Shown here: positions 23,431 to 35,559 of the stretch, one piece after another
Position numbering within the stretch: position 1 is the first letter of the stretch
Layout of the letters: every line of letters begins with the position of its first letter
Source of the DNA: Blastomyces gilchristii SLH14081
Taxonomy: Eukaryota > Ascomycota > Eurotiomycetes > Onygenales > Ajellomycetaceae
Reading direction: 5' to 3'
Length of the DNA: 64,000 nucleotides
Assembly (NCBI RefSeq): GCF_000003855.2
Contig: NW_003101682.1
Location: 6,253,930-6,317,929 of the forward strand
The notes under the pieces: generated by a model
Seen by the model: the letters and a program-made list of their open reading frames with translations, nothing else
The model's database searches: none
What the model was told of the DNA's origin: nothing
Position numbers and translations under genes: made by a program

Positions 23431-23798
23431 NNNNNNNNNNNNNNNNNNNNNNNNNNNNNNNNNNNNNNNNNNNNNNNNNNNNNNNNNNNNNNNNNNNNNN
23501 NNNNNNNNNNNNNNNNNNNNNNNNNNNNNNNNNNNNNNNNNNNNNNNNNNNNNNNNNNNNNNNNNNNNNNNNNNNNNNNNNNNNNNNNNNNNNNNNNNNN
23601 NNNNNNNNNNNNNNNNNNNNNNNNNNNNNNNNNNNNNNNNNNNNNNNNNNNNNNNNNNNNNNNNNNNNNNNNNNNNNNNNNNNNNNNNNNNNNNNNNNNN
23701 NNNNNNNNNNNNNNNNNNNNNNNNNNNNNNNNNNNNNNNNNNNNNNNNNNNNNNNNNNNNNNNNNNNNNNNNNNNNNNNNNNNNNNNNNNNNNNNNNN
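23431..23798. other. Assembly gap (368 Ns)
   Basis: Unknown bases. To the left is G3-B RNase H; to the right is the end of LINE L6 ORF2. By comparison with L4 the gap should hold roughly 400 bp of LINE 3' UTR with its (AAT)n tail, plus up to about 95 bp of G3-B as judged from G3-A near 38531-38625. The stated gap size is therefore probably not exact. Confidence 0.95.
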
Positions 23799-26700
23799 CT
23801 CCTTCTCTTCATATTCAGATAATTCTGAATTTAGCCATTTTCTTATAGCTGCTTGAGTTTCTGATAGAAAGTCTATTAAGTATTTAATTCCTGTCTCAGT
23901 TGAGAATAAGAATCTCATATTTAATTGATTTAGATTATACTTCTCTTTCAATCTGGCCCTGAGACTATTGTATAATGCACAGTGCATTATAATATACTCA
24001 GGATTCTCATTTACATTGCAGAATGAGCATTCTATTGAGTCAAATCTATCATCAAATCTTTGTATATAAGATTTGAAATAGCCATGTTCTAGTTTCAGCT
24101 GTATTATAGATGAGAATATTTTCTTTTTACATTTAATTGAACAAGATTTTCACTTGAGTTTTGTTTCAAATCTTGAATAATATATACTCTTCTTTTGTTT
24201 CTGTCAGCTTTCATTTCACTTGTCTAAACAAGATTCTTTTATTTCTCTCTTTATAAAAGATCAGAACATAATTTTTTGAATAGATCTGCTTAATTCTGCA
24301 CTCTTTTTTACAGCTGAATCAGTCAATTCATTGTCATGAATATTTATATGAGCAGGAACCTAGTGTAGATGAATTATCAGCTTTGATATTCTTCTCTTTT
24401 GAATTTTCAAAACAGAGTTTAAGATCAGTTCAAGATTCATTTGATCATTATAAATCTGACTATTTCTAAGTCTTTTTAAAGCAGCTTGACTATCAGAGAA
24501 TATTCATATCTCTTTCAAACTATTTTCTCTTTTATGAGATTTTATTTTAATAAGTTTGAAAGCTTTCACTATTGTAAATAATTCAGCATCAAAGACTTCA
24601 GATTCACAGCCTAAATTTCAGAAATCTGAGATAAAATTAATATTATCTTCAGTATAAGCAATGCCTGCATCTAATCTATTCACATTCTCATTTTTTAAGT
24701 CATCTGAATAAATCAGAATAGAGTCTTTTATATTGATTGTAGAAATTCTCTTTAAATGCTGTTCATATTCTTTCTCTTTTAATAGTTCACTTATTCATAA
24801 GTTTATAAGAGATTCAAGCTTTTCTCTTCAGAGAGATAACTTCTCATGATCAACTTTTTCAACATTTAAAGAAGAAAATTGATTTTTAATCAGAGAGTAT
24901 AGTCTATACAATTAAGAAGATATTTTCTTTGAAGAATTATTTTCATTTCAATCAAGAAATCTATTTCAATTCAGTTCATTTCCAGAGTTAATTAATGAAA
25001 ATGAAGAAGAGACTCTTTCTCTGATTATATGATTTAAGCTCATCTTTATAACTCTCAGAGCATAGTTCATACAGGCTTTTTCAAATATAATAACAGGAGA
25101 AGGAATTGAAGCTTCAATTTTCATTGCTTTAATAGAAGATGATTTGAATGCTTTCAGAATTCTTCTCAAGACTCTGTTTTACAGACTTTGAAAGAGTTCA
25201 GTGAAATTCTCTTGATTATTTCATCAAACTTGAACTTCATAATCAGCTACTGATGTAATACAGGCTATATATAACTGTCTCATAGCCTGGAAGAATAGAC
25301 CTCTCTCTGTATTTGATAGTCTGATTATGTTATTCAATAGTCTTTCTGTCTTGACAGTTCTTTGTTGAATGTGATATTTAAAATTCAACTTGAAGTTTAA
25401 CTATACTTCTAATCATTTGACATTTACACTGGATTTAATCTCTCTATTTAAAAGAGTTAGAGATAGTTCTTTCTCATTGAATCTAGAAAAGAAATGAATT
25501 AACTTGGTTTTATTCATATTAAATTGAATTTAATTAATATCTGCTCTAATAAAGATTTTCTTTGTAACTTCTTCAATCACTTTTAAATTCTCTTTAATAG
25601 TTTTTGAGCTGTAGACTAGACCAATATCATTCATATAACTCAGAGATTACACTATTCTCATATTTCTATTTTGGAATAGATATGCAGTGTATATTGCGAA
25701 TAAAATGAGTGAGATTGAAGATTCTTACAGCACTTCTATTTTTATCTCAGTCTTGTCTTATTTCATTCCATCAAAGAAAAGTTGTATAATTCTTTTAAAT
25801 ATAAAACAGTTAACTCATTTTATTAGAGAAAGTAGCAGTTTTAGCATCTTCAATGTCTGAATTAACTTTGACTTTGAAACATGATCAAATGCTTCTTTTA
25901 TATCAATAAAAACTGCAGTTAAGACCAGATCTTCATTCTTTGCTATTTGAATATCATGAATAACTGAGAGAATAGTATCAATTGTAGAACACTGTTTTCT
26001 ATCTCTCATTTATTCACTGAATAAAAGAGAATTACTGATAGAGCTTATAAAAGATAGTTAAGTAGCTATTATCTTTTCTAAAACCTTTTCTAGGCAGTTC
26101 AATAGAGATATTACTCTATATGACTTAGAAATTGAAGTTTTTCTATTAGATTTTGTAAGAATCACTTCAGTGACTTCTCTCTAGCATTCAGAATGATATT
26201 CATTTTTAAAGAGATTGAAAAAGAGCTCAAAATATTCATTCTTTAAGTAGAAGTATATATTTTGAATAATTAAGTAATTAATTGAATCAGGCTCTGCAGC
26301 AGTCTTAACTGAACTTGAGAAGATAGCTGACTCTAATTCATCTTGAGTAAGATCAGGCCATTCCCAGTCATTTTCATTAATATAGTTGAGAAGTGATATA
26401 TTCTCTTTCTCTGAATCTGAATCTGATGAGTTTTGAAAAAGAGTTTTTATAAAAGCTTGACATTTTTTCTTAAAAGACTTTGCTGTATATGATTCATTCT
26501 GAAACTCATATTCTAAGATTGAAAGTTTTGCTACACTTCTTGTTTTAGTATAGTTAAAAGCTTTAAAAACTTCTTTTTCTTATACTTCTTTAAGAAATTT
26601 ATTTCAGCAGTCTGTTTTAGTTTTTTTAATATCTGAAAAATATTCATTTCTGACAGCTTTGAACTCTTTATCAGAAATTATATCATTCTTCTAATCTCTT

Positions 26701-27740
26701 CTAGCAGTAGCTAATTGTTTTCTTTTAGATGTGATATTCTTATTTCATCAAGATTTTGAATACTCAGAAGACTTTCTCTTTGAAATATTATCTTTAACAC
26801 TTGCTAGAATAATAGATGTAATGAGCTTCACTCTATTCTCAAGCATTTCATTTGAGATATCTTGATCAGGATTTCAATACAGCTCACTCTGTCTTTCAGA
26901 TTTTAACAGTTTTGTACTTTCTTCAACTGCCTTTCAGTCAGCTTTTTCAAAATTAAACTGATTAGAGAGAAGAGAATTTTCACTCATTTATTCCTCACTC
27001 AGTTTAATATTAAATTGAATAATCTCATAATCTGATTCTGATGTCTCATTTGAATCAATAAATCAGTTTACAAGTCTTTTTTCTATTAGATTTTATGATA
27101 TGAAGATTAAATCTATAATAGATTTCTGTTTCATGTCTTTTCTAAAGAATGTTTGTTAATCAGACTTGTTAACTAAATCTATTAAATACTCAAAGATTCA
27201 TTCAATCAGATTATCAGCTCTTACTGCTCTTTTACATTCTGAATTTCATCAGAGATGATGTGCATTGAAATCTCCTACAATTATAGAGTTTCTTAATGAA
27301 GTTATGTTTAAAAATTCTCTATTAATTATTCAGATGTTATTATTTTTCTTCAATGACTTTTCATTATAGATATTTATAAGCTGTATAGTATTAAACTCAT
27401 TCTCTTTATCTATAATATCACTCACCAGAATATCAGAGTCAGACATGATATCAAATCTTAGATTAAATTAATATCTTGATCTCTTTCTTTCATAGATCAC
27501 TACTCTTGACTTTATCTCAGACTTTTGAGGTAAAAAGCAGTAGTAGCTTAAATGAGAAATGACATATTTTTACTCAGCATCAAAATTCAGCTCCTGAAGC
27601 AGTATAAAATCAACTTTTTATTTAAATGTAATTTGAAGACAAGAATAAATGCAATTTGAGTTTCTATTCACATTATTTTGAATAAATATGATTTTTGAAG
27701 AGTGTTTAAACTTTTTTTGTTGTTTTTGTTGTATATTCAT
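23799..27740 (-). pseudogene. LINE L6 ORF2: endonuclease, reverse transcriptase, RNase H
   Basis: ORF2 begins at ATG 27740-27738 (MNIQQKQQKKFK). The APE-type endonuclease shows LLQEL near 27590, GDFNAHH near 27265 and a SESDY motif near 27040 (SDH in active enzymes). The reverse transcriptase shows GRKQCSTIDT near 26000, VFIDIKEAFDHV near 25910 and MNDIG near 25630, where YxDD is expected. RNase H follows with FSDSQAAL near 24500 and NELTDSA near 24320. The C-terminal finger and FLSETQAAIRKWL lie near 24000-23840. The frame is broken by scattered stops but decay is milder than in L3. It nicks target DNA and copies LINE RNA when intact. Confidence 0.85.
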
Positions 27741-27769
27741 ATTAAAAGAGAGTAGAGTAGAATCTAATC

Positions 27770-29365
27770 ACTATTATCAGATAGTAGATTATAACTATTC
27801 TGAAAAGTAGAAATCTCAACTGCTTGTATTATATTTAGTTTATTATCAGAGTCATTTCTCAGTTCTCTAATTTTAACAGAAGTTTAAGAATTCAAATTCT
27901 GTTTACATTTAGCTGAAGAATTGAAGTTTGAAGATTTAGATAGTTGAGAGTTTCTTCTTTTTAAGCTTGCAGTTGTGAGTTTACTGACTTGACTATTCTC
28001 TTCAGTTCTAGATTTGTTTTGAGCTTTATCTTTTCTTCAGTTCTTTTGAGTTCTTGAAGTAAACATACATTTTTTTAAGCTAGATGCATGTTTTTCTTTA
28101 CAATTAGAGCATTTAAGCAGAGTATGTTAACATATTTCATCTCTTTTTGAGCATATTTCACATTTATGCTCACTAGTTTTATGATCTCTGGCACAGAATG
28201 CACATTTTGATTCTCTGAAATAGAAGATTATAAAGTATTCATATCTTTGACAGTTTGAACACTGTGTTTAAGCTTTGAGATTCATTCTTAAGTCTTTGTA
28301 TTCATAAACTTTCATTTTCAAACCTACTACTCTTACTTCAGAGATCTTTGACTGTTCAAGTGTCTTTATATATACTAGAACAGAGGTATTTCTTCTGCTT
28401 TGTTTGAACTCAATTGAATTTAGTCATACAGACTCTTTTCTCAGTTGAATAGAGTTGTATTCTTCTAATTCATTTTTGAGAAGTAGCATTTCTTCTTCAC
28501 AGTCAAAAATTTCAACTGAAATATTATGAAGAATGAATTTGTCTCACTTTTCATCTCTCTCAGATAGAATTATTATGTTTAATAAAGATTTCACTGCTGA
28601 TTTTCAGAGATTCTCATTCTGAATAAGGAATTCTGCACTGAATTCAGGCATTGTAGTCAGAATAATAGAGTTTTCAAAGAAGAATAACTCAATTGAAGCT
28701 ATAACTGGTTTTTGAACTTCAATATCAGTCATTAACTGAGAAAAGAACTACTGATTAATTTCATTTCTGACTCTGAAAATGAGATTTGAGTTTAGCTTGT
28801 TTCTTTGTAAGATGCTCTGATTTGAGACTTTGAGAATAAGTCTTCTATTTCTGGAGATTTGAAAGTTTTTCTTCTTTTACATTTTTTTCTTCACTTTTCT
28901 ATCAATAGAAGTATGAGCATTATTCTTCTCAGTTTTCTCAGAATTTTGAGCATGTTTTGAGATAGCAGATTTAGAGATAGCAGATTCAGCTGCTTAAGCA
29001 TATGTTTTCTTCTGATTCAAAGAAGAAGAAGAAGTAGAAAAGAAGAAAGAAGAGTAAGATAAGAAGTCAGTGATTATACTAGAAATTTTCAATGTTTTTT
29101 AAACTGTGTTTGAAATTCTAAGTTTGAACTTGATCATCTTCTGTAGTTGTCTAGTCTGAGTATGAAAAATTAACAGAACTTCTTTATTTATCTCACTCAG
29201 ACACTGCTTTTCAAGAATCTTGCTTACTTTTTCAAGTTTCTGTATTTCAAGAACTTGTTATTTCTCTATTTCTTCTTTCTTTCTTCTCTTTAGAATTTCA
29301 ATCTCAGAAATAGCATTGAAGAAAGCATCTTTTTTCCCATTATCTGAGTGTATTTTTGAACTCAT
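27770..29365 (-). pseudogene. LINE L6 ORF1 (gag-like, zinc knuckles)
   Basis: The start ATG at 29365-29363 gives MSSKIHSDNGKKDAFF, followed by a charged helical region near 29310-29150. The C-terminal half has three cysteine clusters: CSNCQRYEY at about 28255, CAFCARDHKTSEHKC at about 28200 and CSNCKEKHASSLKKC at about 28100. This pattern, ending in CX2C...HX...C, is usual in Tad1 and I-like ORF1 proteins, which bind LINE RNA. Stops are few. The gap to ORF2 is short. Confidence 0.8.
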
Positions 29366-30410
29366 TATTCTCACTCAATGAAAAGTTGATCAGACTGTTT
29401 CAATTGAGATATGTATTAAACTCTTTTGAAAAGTTGATCAGACTGTTTCAATTAAGAGGTTTCTAAGTCTGTTTTCAATTGAAAAGTTGATTAGACTGTT
29501 TCAAAAGAAGAATAAAAGACTTTTATGTATAAAACACCTGATTTTTTTCACACTAGTTCAGTAACTAGGTTAGATTTTTGAAGAGAATCTAATAAACTAA
29601 AATTAATTTTTAAGATAAATTAATAAAATCTTTACAATCTCTTTCTTGAAATATAGTGAGAAAAAGTATGATATCAATTGATAATAAATCAGATGATATG
29701 ACAGTTTTTGAGAGAAAAACTGACAAAAAATAAATCAATTTTTTACAGAGAAATTGATTAAAACTATTCAATTTTATTCTAAATTATTCAATTCTTCTCA
29801 CACAACAAGTGTGCAACTCAAATCAGTTAATAAAGAGTGTAAAAAAGAATTAAGTATTAATGAAAGCTCTTCAGTTACTGAAAAAGTAATTCTTACTTAA
29901 AAGAATATGAAATTATGATAGAAAATAACTCTGTTTTTAATTCTTTGTAAGAATATTGTGTAAAATCCAGAGAAAAACATCTTACTTTTTCAAGAGAAGT
30001 AAAAAACTATTTCTAAGATCTTTTTTTTTTTGCATTAACTGCTGCAGAAGAATGAGATAGAAACTGCTAAGATATACACTACTGTATACTCTCTATCAAG
30101 ACTTTCCCTCTTCAGAGTCTTGATATTATAGAGAATATAAGTCTGTTTCTATATAATAATATAAATATTATCAGCAGAATGTAGAGAAACTGATTATTTA
30201 TATCTTAAAATAGAAGACTTTGTCAATGATTATATCAATATAGAGTTAATTCTCAAATTCAATAGAAATCTAGTGTTGCTGTTCTCAATCTCTTGCAGAA
30301 TCTATTGAATATTGAGGTATTAAAACTAGATTTAATATATCTCACTGTGCAGGGATCAAAGGCTCAGTCAGACCTTGAGGTATACTGATTTTATAGTTGT
30401 TGTGTCTGCT
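29366..30410 (-). other. LINE L6 AT-rich 5' leader
   Basis: About 1 kb upstream of ORF1 without a frame. It matches 58590-59690 of LINE L5 closely. Near 29375-29500 a motif AAAAGTTGATCAGACTGTTTC occurs three times with variation (near 29384, 29429 and 29482), a small direct repeat array in the leader that L5 shares. Confidence 0.75.
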
Positions 30411-30720
30411 GATTATGTATCAAATACAGTTGCTGAGGTATCTTTTTGTACTTTTCTGCCGGGGATGGGCCAGATTGAGAGGGGTGGTATGAGGGTGAGA
30501 CTTGGCATTGATGTCTAGATACACTGAAGACAGACCGCAGAGGTTGCACTTCAGAAGTGGCTGTTGATTATGTGCTTGATATTATCACTGAGGTATCTTT
30601 TTGTATTTTTCTGCTGGGGATGGGCCAGATTAGGAAGGGCGGTACAAGGGTGAGACTTGGCGTTGGTGTTTTGGAACATCAAGGATGGACAGGGTTTTCG
30701 CGGAGGTCGCTCCTCAGATA
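30411..30720 (-). repeat. Two 155-bp direct repeats at the LINE 5' end
   Basis: Unit 1 starts at GATTATGT 30411 and unit 2 at GATTATGT 30566. Both hold GAGGTATCTTTTTGTA (30435 and 30590), GGGGATGGGCCAGATT and GGGTGAGACTTGGC at the same offset of 155. Tandem 5' UTR monomers of this kind serve as promoters in some LINEs, such as mouse L1; that role here is inference. L5 keeps only the first part of unit 1. Confidence 0.8.
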
Positions 30721-31048
30721 TCTCCACAACTACAGATCGGGGATCTTCCAAAATTGAGAAGATTGGTGCATATGGCTAGGTCTCTTCACCTTACAATTTG
30801 TATGGCAATTTGGCCCGGGGTTGTGGTGTGGTAGGGGAGAATGGGGGATAATCCCACACAGGAGTTTCGGACAACGTCTGGTTCACGTTTGGCTGGATAA
30901 CTCCACCACCACACGGGGTATGCGGTCGGCGATGGGGTCAAAATGCTCGTATGATCGAGGGCTTTTCGATGGATCTATCGGCGGGTTCTTATTCGAAAAA
31001 TCGAGCGAGTTCGTGGTGGAGCGGTTGAGGCATTTCATTGTATTAATG
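30411..31048. promoter_or_regulatory. GC-rich, CpG-rich island at the LINE L6 5' end
   Basis: This about 640-bp stretch stands out. In 30841-30900, 30 of 60 bases are G or C, against 9 of 60 in 60001-60060. CpG is frequent (for example TCGGCG, ATCGAGCGAG) while it is almost absent in the neighbouring elements. No convincing protein frame is present; the short frames on both strands are not supported by any motif. It probably is the LINE promoter region. Because RIP acts on repeated DNA, an intact CpG-rich patch suggests it is single copy or was added late. Confidence 0.6.
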
Positions 31049-33200
31049 TTTTTCACAGAGTCTATAAGATGCTGTGAATGAAGATCAGTGATCTTCTTCT
31101 TTAAGAAATTATCACTCACACAGAGAAGATATAATATTCATGATCAAGAGATGTTAGTAATTGTTGAATTCTTTAAGATCTGGTAATATTATCTTCAGAA
31201 TAGTAAGTACTCAGTGTAAGTCCTCACTGATCATGTAAATCTGTGTTATTTCTTAACAACAAAGAGCTTGACAGAATGTTAAGTCAGGTGAGCAGAGCTG
31301 CTTTCAGAGTATGATTTCTATATCTGATACTGTTCAGATCAGCTTAACTCTGCTGATACACTGTTTAAACAGTCTAATTATAATATTATTAATGCAGAGA
31401 AGAATTCTATAAAAGAATCTCTATCATTACTGCAGAAGAAGCTGACTGCAGAGAATTAAAGTTTTCTGAAGCTTAGAAACAGTGTTAATAAGACAGCTGT
31501 ATAACTCAGTATAGAAGATGAAAGAAAATCTGAGTCTCTGCAGAGAACTGATACTGAAGATCATGAGCTTCTCATATCATATCTTATAATTATTAAAGTG
31601 ATAAAGAATAAAATAATCTACAATCTTTCAACTTAACTACTTTACAAATTCATTGATAAGTTATAGAAGAGAGATATCTCTACTACAGCTTAAATTCAGA
31701 AGTTGAAGAAGAAAGAATTCAGTTTAAACTTGAAAGAGACAGACTCTGAGCAGAATAATACTGCTAAGAAACCAAGTCACTGATAACTAGAAGAATGTGA
31801 ACTTCTACTGCTGAATGATTCAGTCTTCATTTCATATAGTAGAACAGTGCATTAGAAGTTATTGAGAATTTATTATAATAATCTTCATACAGAACACTTT
31901 GAGTTAGAAAAGACTGAGAAGCTTCTAAAATATGAATATATTTAAGACAAGCTCTGAGCAGATATCAAAGAGTATATTAAGACTTATAATATTTGTTAAA
32001 TAATAAAGATTCTGTAGTATAAGTAATATAGTGAGTTGATATTACTGTCTGTTTCAAAGAGCTTATAACAGAATTTATTGATGAATTTCATAGTTAATCT
32101 ATCAAAGTTAACAAGAGTCAAAGAATATGACTCAATTTTAATCATTATTAATTACTTTATAAAGATAATTAAATATATTTCTACTTATAAAAAGATTAAA
32201 GTCTCTGAATTAACTGACCTGTTTTTAAATATCATTCATAATCACAGTGCTCTGAAATTATTAATAATAGATTGAGAATTCCTCTTCATCAGTAAATACT
32301 GATCAGCTTTTTACTATTATCTTATAATAAGATATCTTCTCAGTACTGCATTTCATCTACAGACAGATAATCAGACTGAATATCAGAATCAGACACTAGA
32401 ACAGCATCTTTAAGTGTTCTATTTATATTATTAGAATAATTGACTCAAACATCTTCTAACTGCTGAATTTATATATAATAATGTAAAGAATGTAATCTTA
32501 AAGATATCTTCTTTCTATGCTTATTATAAATATAATTCTTTATTATTCAGTGACATCACAGATAATATTTTAAAGAGAGGAATAGACAGTTAGAATATTG
32601 AATAGATACAGAGAACAGAGTATCTCTCAGTGTCAGAAGTAAAAGTGAGATTGAAACTTTTGAATAAAATTCATGAGAAGATGATGAAAAGTATTCACTA
32701 TACTCAGAAGTAGCAGATTAAATATTATAATTGAAAACATCTTTCAATGAAGTTCTTAATAGAGAATTAAGTGCTACTTTCAGTAAAGAATATCAAGATA
32801 ATAAGACTATATAAGAAGCTCAGTGAGTAGTGACTAGAATCTTTCTTAGTAATAAGAGTGATAAGTAAGCAGATATATAAGTTAAAATTACTTATAAAAT
32901 TGAAATCAATTCATTCTATTTTTCACATTTTCTATTTGAAGCTCTATAAGCAATGTTCTAAGACAGAGCTATCTTAGCTGAATAATATCAAGATTAAGAG
33001 TGATACTAAATATCTTATAAAGAAAATATTGAATAAGTGAACACATTATAATAAGCTTTAATATCTTATTAAATAAGAAGATTATTCATTATCAGAGAAT
33101 TCATAAGAACTGCTTAAGTATTTGAAAAATACTGAGAAAGAGATTGTAAGCTATGAGATGACTAGTAGAGACTATCTTATTACACATCAGAGATATTGAA
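31049..33200 (+). pseudogene. G3-B RNase H end, integrase and chromodomain
   Basis: This is the pol part after LINE L6. RNase H continues near 31120-31260 (YNIHDQEMLVIVE, then VLTDHVNLCYFLTTK). The integrase zinc region lies near 31860-32000 and the core at 32078-32275 reads MNFIVNLSKLTRVKEYDS, matching the MDFI..L-x-YDSI signature of fungal chromoviruses. A chromodomain closes the protein near 33003-33160 (KYLIKKILNK, then YLIK-EDYSLSENS). Chromodomains direct integration to heterochromatin. Many stops interrupt the frame. Confidence 0.82.
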
Positions 33201-35026
33201 TAAGAAATACTGTTTAAGACTTCTCATTTTTTCTTAAAGAAGTTTTTTAGAGATAATCTCATGATAATGAGTCAGTGTTTTATAAGCTCTGTAGTACTCT
33301 TCTTCTATTTTCTCTCAAAGAATTTTTTAGAAGTTTAATAAGACTATACAAGTGTAAAATTTCTGAAGTAATTAGAGAAAAGAGATATTTGAAATTAATA
33401 AAAAGATTAATATTATCAATCTGTGAGCTGCTGCTATTTTAATAGAACTGCAGCCTGCTGAAAAAGTAAAAAGAGAGAATCTCAGAATCTACTTATCAAT
33501 AATTACATTCTCATTAAACTCATTCTTCACTATTAAAGTCTCTAGCATCAGTATCTTTGTCTGCTGAGAAGTTAGTACTGTAGTACTGTAGAGAAGCATG
33601 CTGCAGAAGAGTATACATACTGTAGAAGAGTATAAGAGATACTGAAATTATTAACTTATTAACTTATAAAATATCTCAGTCATCTGCTTCAACTGAAGTG
33701 AGATTCTCTTTAATTAGTGATTGATCTCTGCAGTGCTTTTAACAGTGATACTGACTGACTTCTTCTTAAGATCAGTTATTCTGAGATGTTTTTTTATCTC
33801 AGAGACTCACACTTTCATCTTCTTTTACAGATGAGTAAGAGAGATCTCTTCAGTCTTGACAGAATTCATCAACACTTAAAGCTCTAAGATTCTCACTCTG
33901 TACTACTTAAGTATCTGAGCTTCTTATCAGACCTGATATGACATCTTCTTATAGAGTAGATAATACTTACAGAGAGATAGAAGTTATTGTTATAAGTTTA
34001 ACAGAAATAACAGAAGTAAGAGAAGAGATAGATATATAAAATCTCTCTCTTCTTCAGCTGCTTAACACAGTGCAGATAAGTGACAGTACTGATCAGAGAC
34101 TGTATCAGAGCCTTCTTACAGAGAGAAGATAAAGAAACTGCAGAACTCTGCAGACTTAACTCAGCAGTATTCTGAGCAGAGCTCAGATATGCTGTGAGAG
34201 AGAAACTACAGATTGAGCTTCTCAGAGTCACTGTTTCTGAAATCAAGCTCTTTCTGAGTTTCTCTTCAAATGACTACACAGAGTTATACATTATCATGTT
34301 AACTGAGAGAGAGAGCAGTGTTATAACAGTAGTGAGAGAAGTAAAGAAAGAACTGAATATAAATAAACTGATTGACAGAAGAGATGACATCTCACTGTAA
34401 GATACAGTAACTATCATCACAGCTGTAAGAGAAGTAGAAGAAGATGTGATAATAAAAGCAGTACTTCTGCAGCTCATTGACACTACTATCTTCATCTTCA
34501 ATCTGACTTTCTTAGCAGTCACAGAGACTGCAGCTGCATCACAAAGACATTTATTACTCACTAGAAAATGTCAGAATAAGTCTCTTATTATCTCTTAAGA
34601 ATGATGCTCTCATGCACTCACTATTACAGATGAGAGAGAAGAGAGAGAAAAATGTTTCATAGAGAAAGAAAAGATCTTTTTAAAAAATTCTATTACTACT
34701 ATTAGCTTTGTCTTTAAAACACACTACTTTTGCAGAGAATTTCATATATAGAATGAAATATGATAAGAGATCTGTAAGTCACTTATTAACTATATTTTTC
34801 ACATTTTAAATTAATATATAAGAAACTCACTTATCACACATTTAATTTAAATAAAGATGAGAAAAGAAAGATTTATACAGTCAGCAGAAAAACTCATCTA
34901 TTTCTTTATATTATATACAGCACATGTACTGTTAAATCAGTAAGTAACTGTTACTATATAATAAAGATAATTTCTAATTCAGTAATCTTGAAAGCATCAG
35001 AACTATGCTTTTAAAGAGAAGAGTAT
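33200..35026 (+). other. G3-B long 3' region with possible extra reading frame
   Basis: About 1.8 kb lie between the chromodomain and the 3' LTR, matched by 56230-58050 in G3-A. Both copies keep a protein-like plus-strand frame near 34194-34560: KKELNINKLIDRRDDISL in B corresponds to EKELNTDKLTDRRDDTSL in A, and VTETAAASQRHLLLTRKC is nearly the same in both. The opposite strand is also open in one frame over 34561-33998 (B) and 57548-56919 (A). I cannot decide which strand, if either, was coding. No known domain is recognised. Confidence 0.45.
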
Positions 35027-35559
35027 TATCATATTTCTGATTATATCAAGACTCTGCTGCAGTTTCACACAGTCTATTACTTTCATATAAATGATTTCAT
35101 TCTATTTGAACTGATTTTCAATCACTCTATGATATCATTCAGATATATCATAGAAAGATCTGATTAATAAATATGAGAATCTTATTTTTATACAAGATTA
35201 GCAGATTACTCTTTCTTAACAGTGAGATACTGCTGAGATATTACTCTGATTATTCTCACTCATGAAATGAAAGAAGAGTATCAGCTCATTGTCTATATAG
35301 AATAGCTAGATACTGACTTCTTATCAAAGAAGTCAGTAATTTGTTTTTCTTCTACTGAAATATATACAAGAGTTACTGCATTTCTTATACAATCTTCTTA
35401 GTATACTAAGTATCATATCTGTGATATTCTCACAATAACCTTGTAGTCTACAAGCTCACTATTCAAGCAAGATAGTCAAGCTTACTTATACAGCTTCTTA
35501 AACAACTATCTCTATATGACACTGCTGACTAGTTACTGCTTCAGTTCCGGCATGTTACA
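35027..35559 (+). repeat. G3-B 3' LTR
   Basis: Begins TATCATATTTCTG, ends GGCATGTTACA. 533 bp, the same as the 5' LTR of G3-B. It is followed directly by the second half of the G3-A 5' LTR. Confidence 0.85.

Larger units (their letters stand above)
23799..31048 (-). mobile_element. LINE L6: near full-length Tad1-like LINE
   Basis: This is the most complete LINE, on the minus strand. From right to left: a GC-rich 5' region with 155-bp direct repeats (31048-30411), an AT-rich leader, ORF1 from ATG 29365, ORF2 from ATG 27740 (endonuclease, reverse transcriptase, RNase H, C-terminal finger), and a 3' UTR lost in the gap. It interrupts the RNase H region of G3-B. Homology to G3 resumes at 31049, judged from the uninterrupted copy near 38626. 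A LINE with APE endonuclease, RNase H and a CCHC ORF1 is characteristic of the fungal Tad1 clade. Confidence 0.87.
20204..35559 (+). mobile_element. G3-B: second chromodomain Ty3/Gypsy copy, nested in the G3-A LTR
   Basis: Both LTRs are 533 bp (20204-20736 and 35027-35559). Gag and pol lie in one reading frame: the open pieces starting at 20926, 22291 and 23320 are all in the same frame, so no frameshift is needed. The RNase H region is broken by a 368-base gap of Ns and by LINE L6 (to 31048). The integrase, chromodomain and a long 3' region follow. A purine tract AAAGAGAAGAG lies just before the 3' LTR. The flanking pentamers TATGT (20199-20203) and TCTAT (35560-35564) match at only 3 of 5 positions, so the duplication is not clean. 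Confidence 0.82.

Noticed and set aside
23320..23987. Long open frames across the run of Ns
   Set aside because: They exist only because N codons contain no stops.
30551..31119. Four short frames in the GC-rich island as host genes
   Set aside because: They overlap on both strands, start within the direct repeat or cross into G3, and show no domain. Higher GC alone makes such frames more likely.
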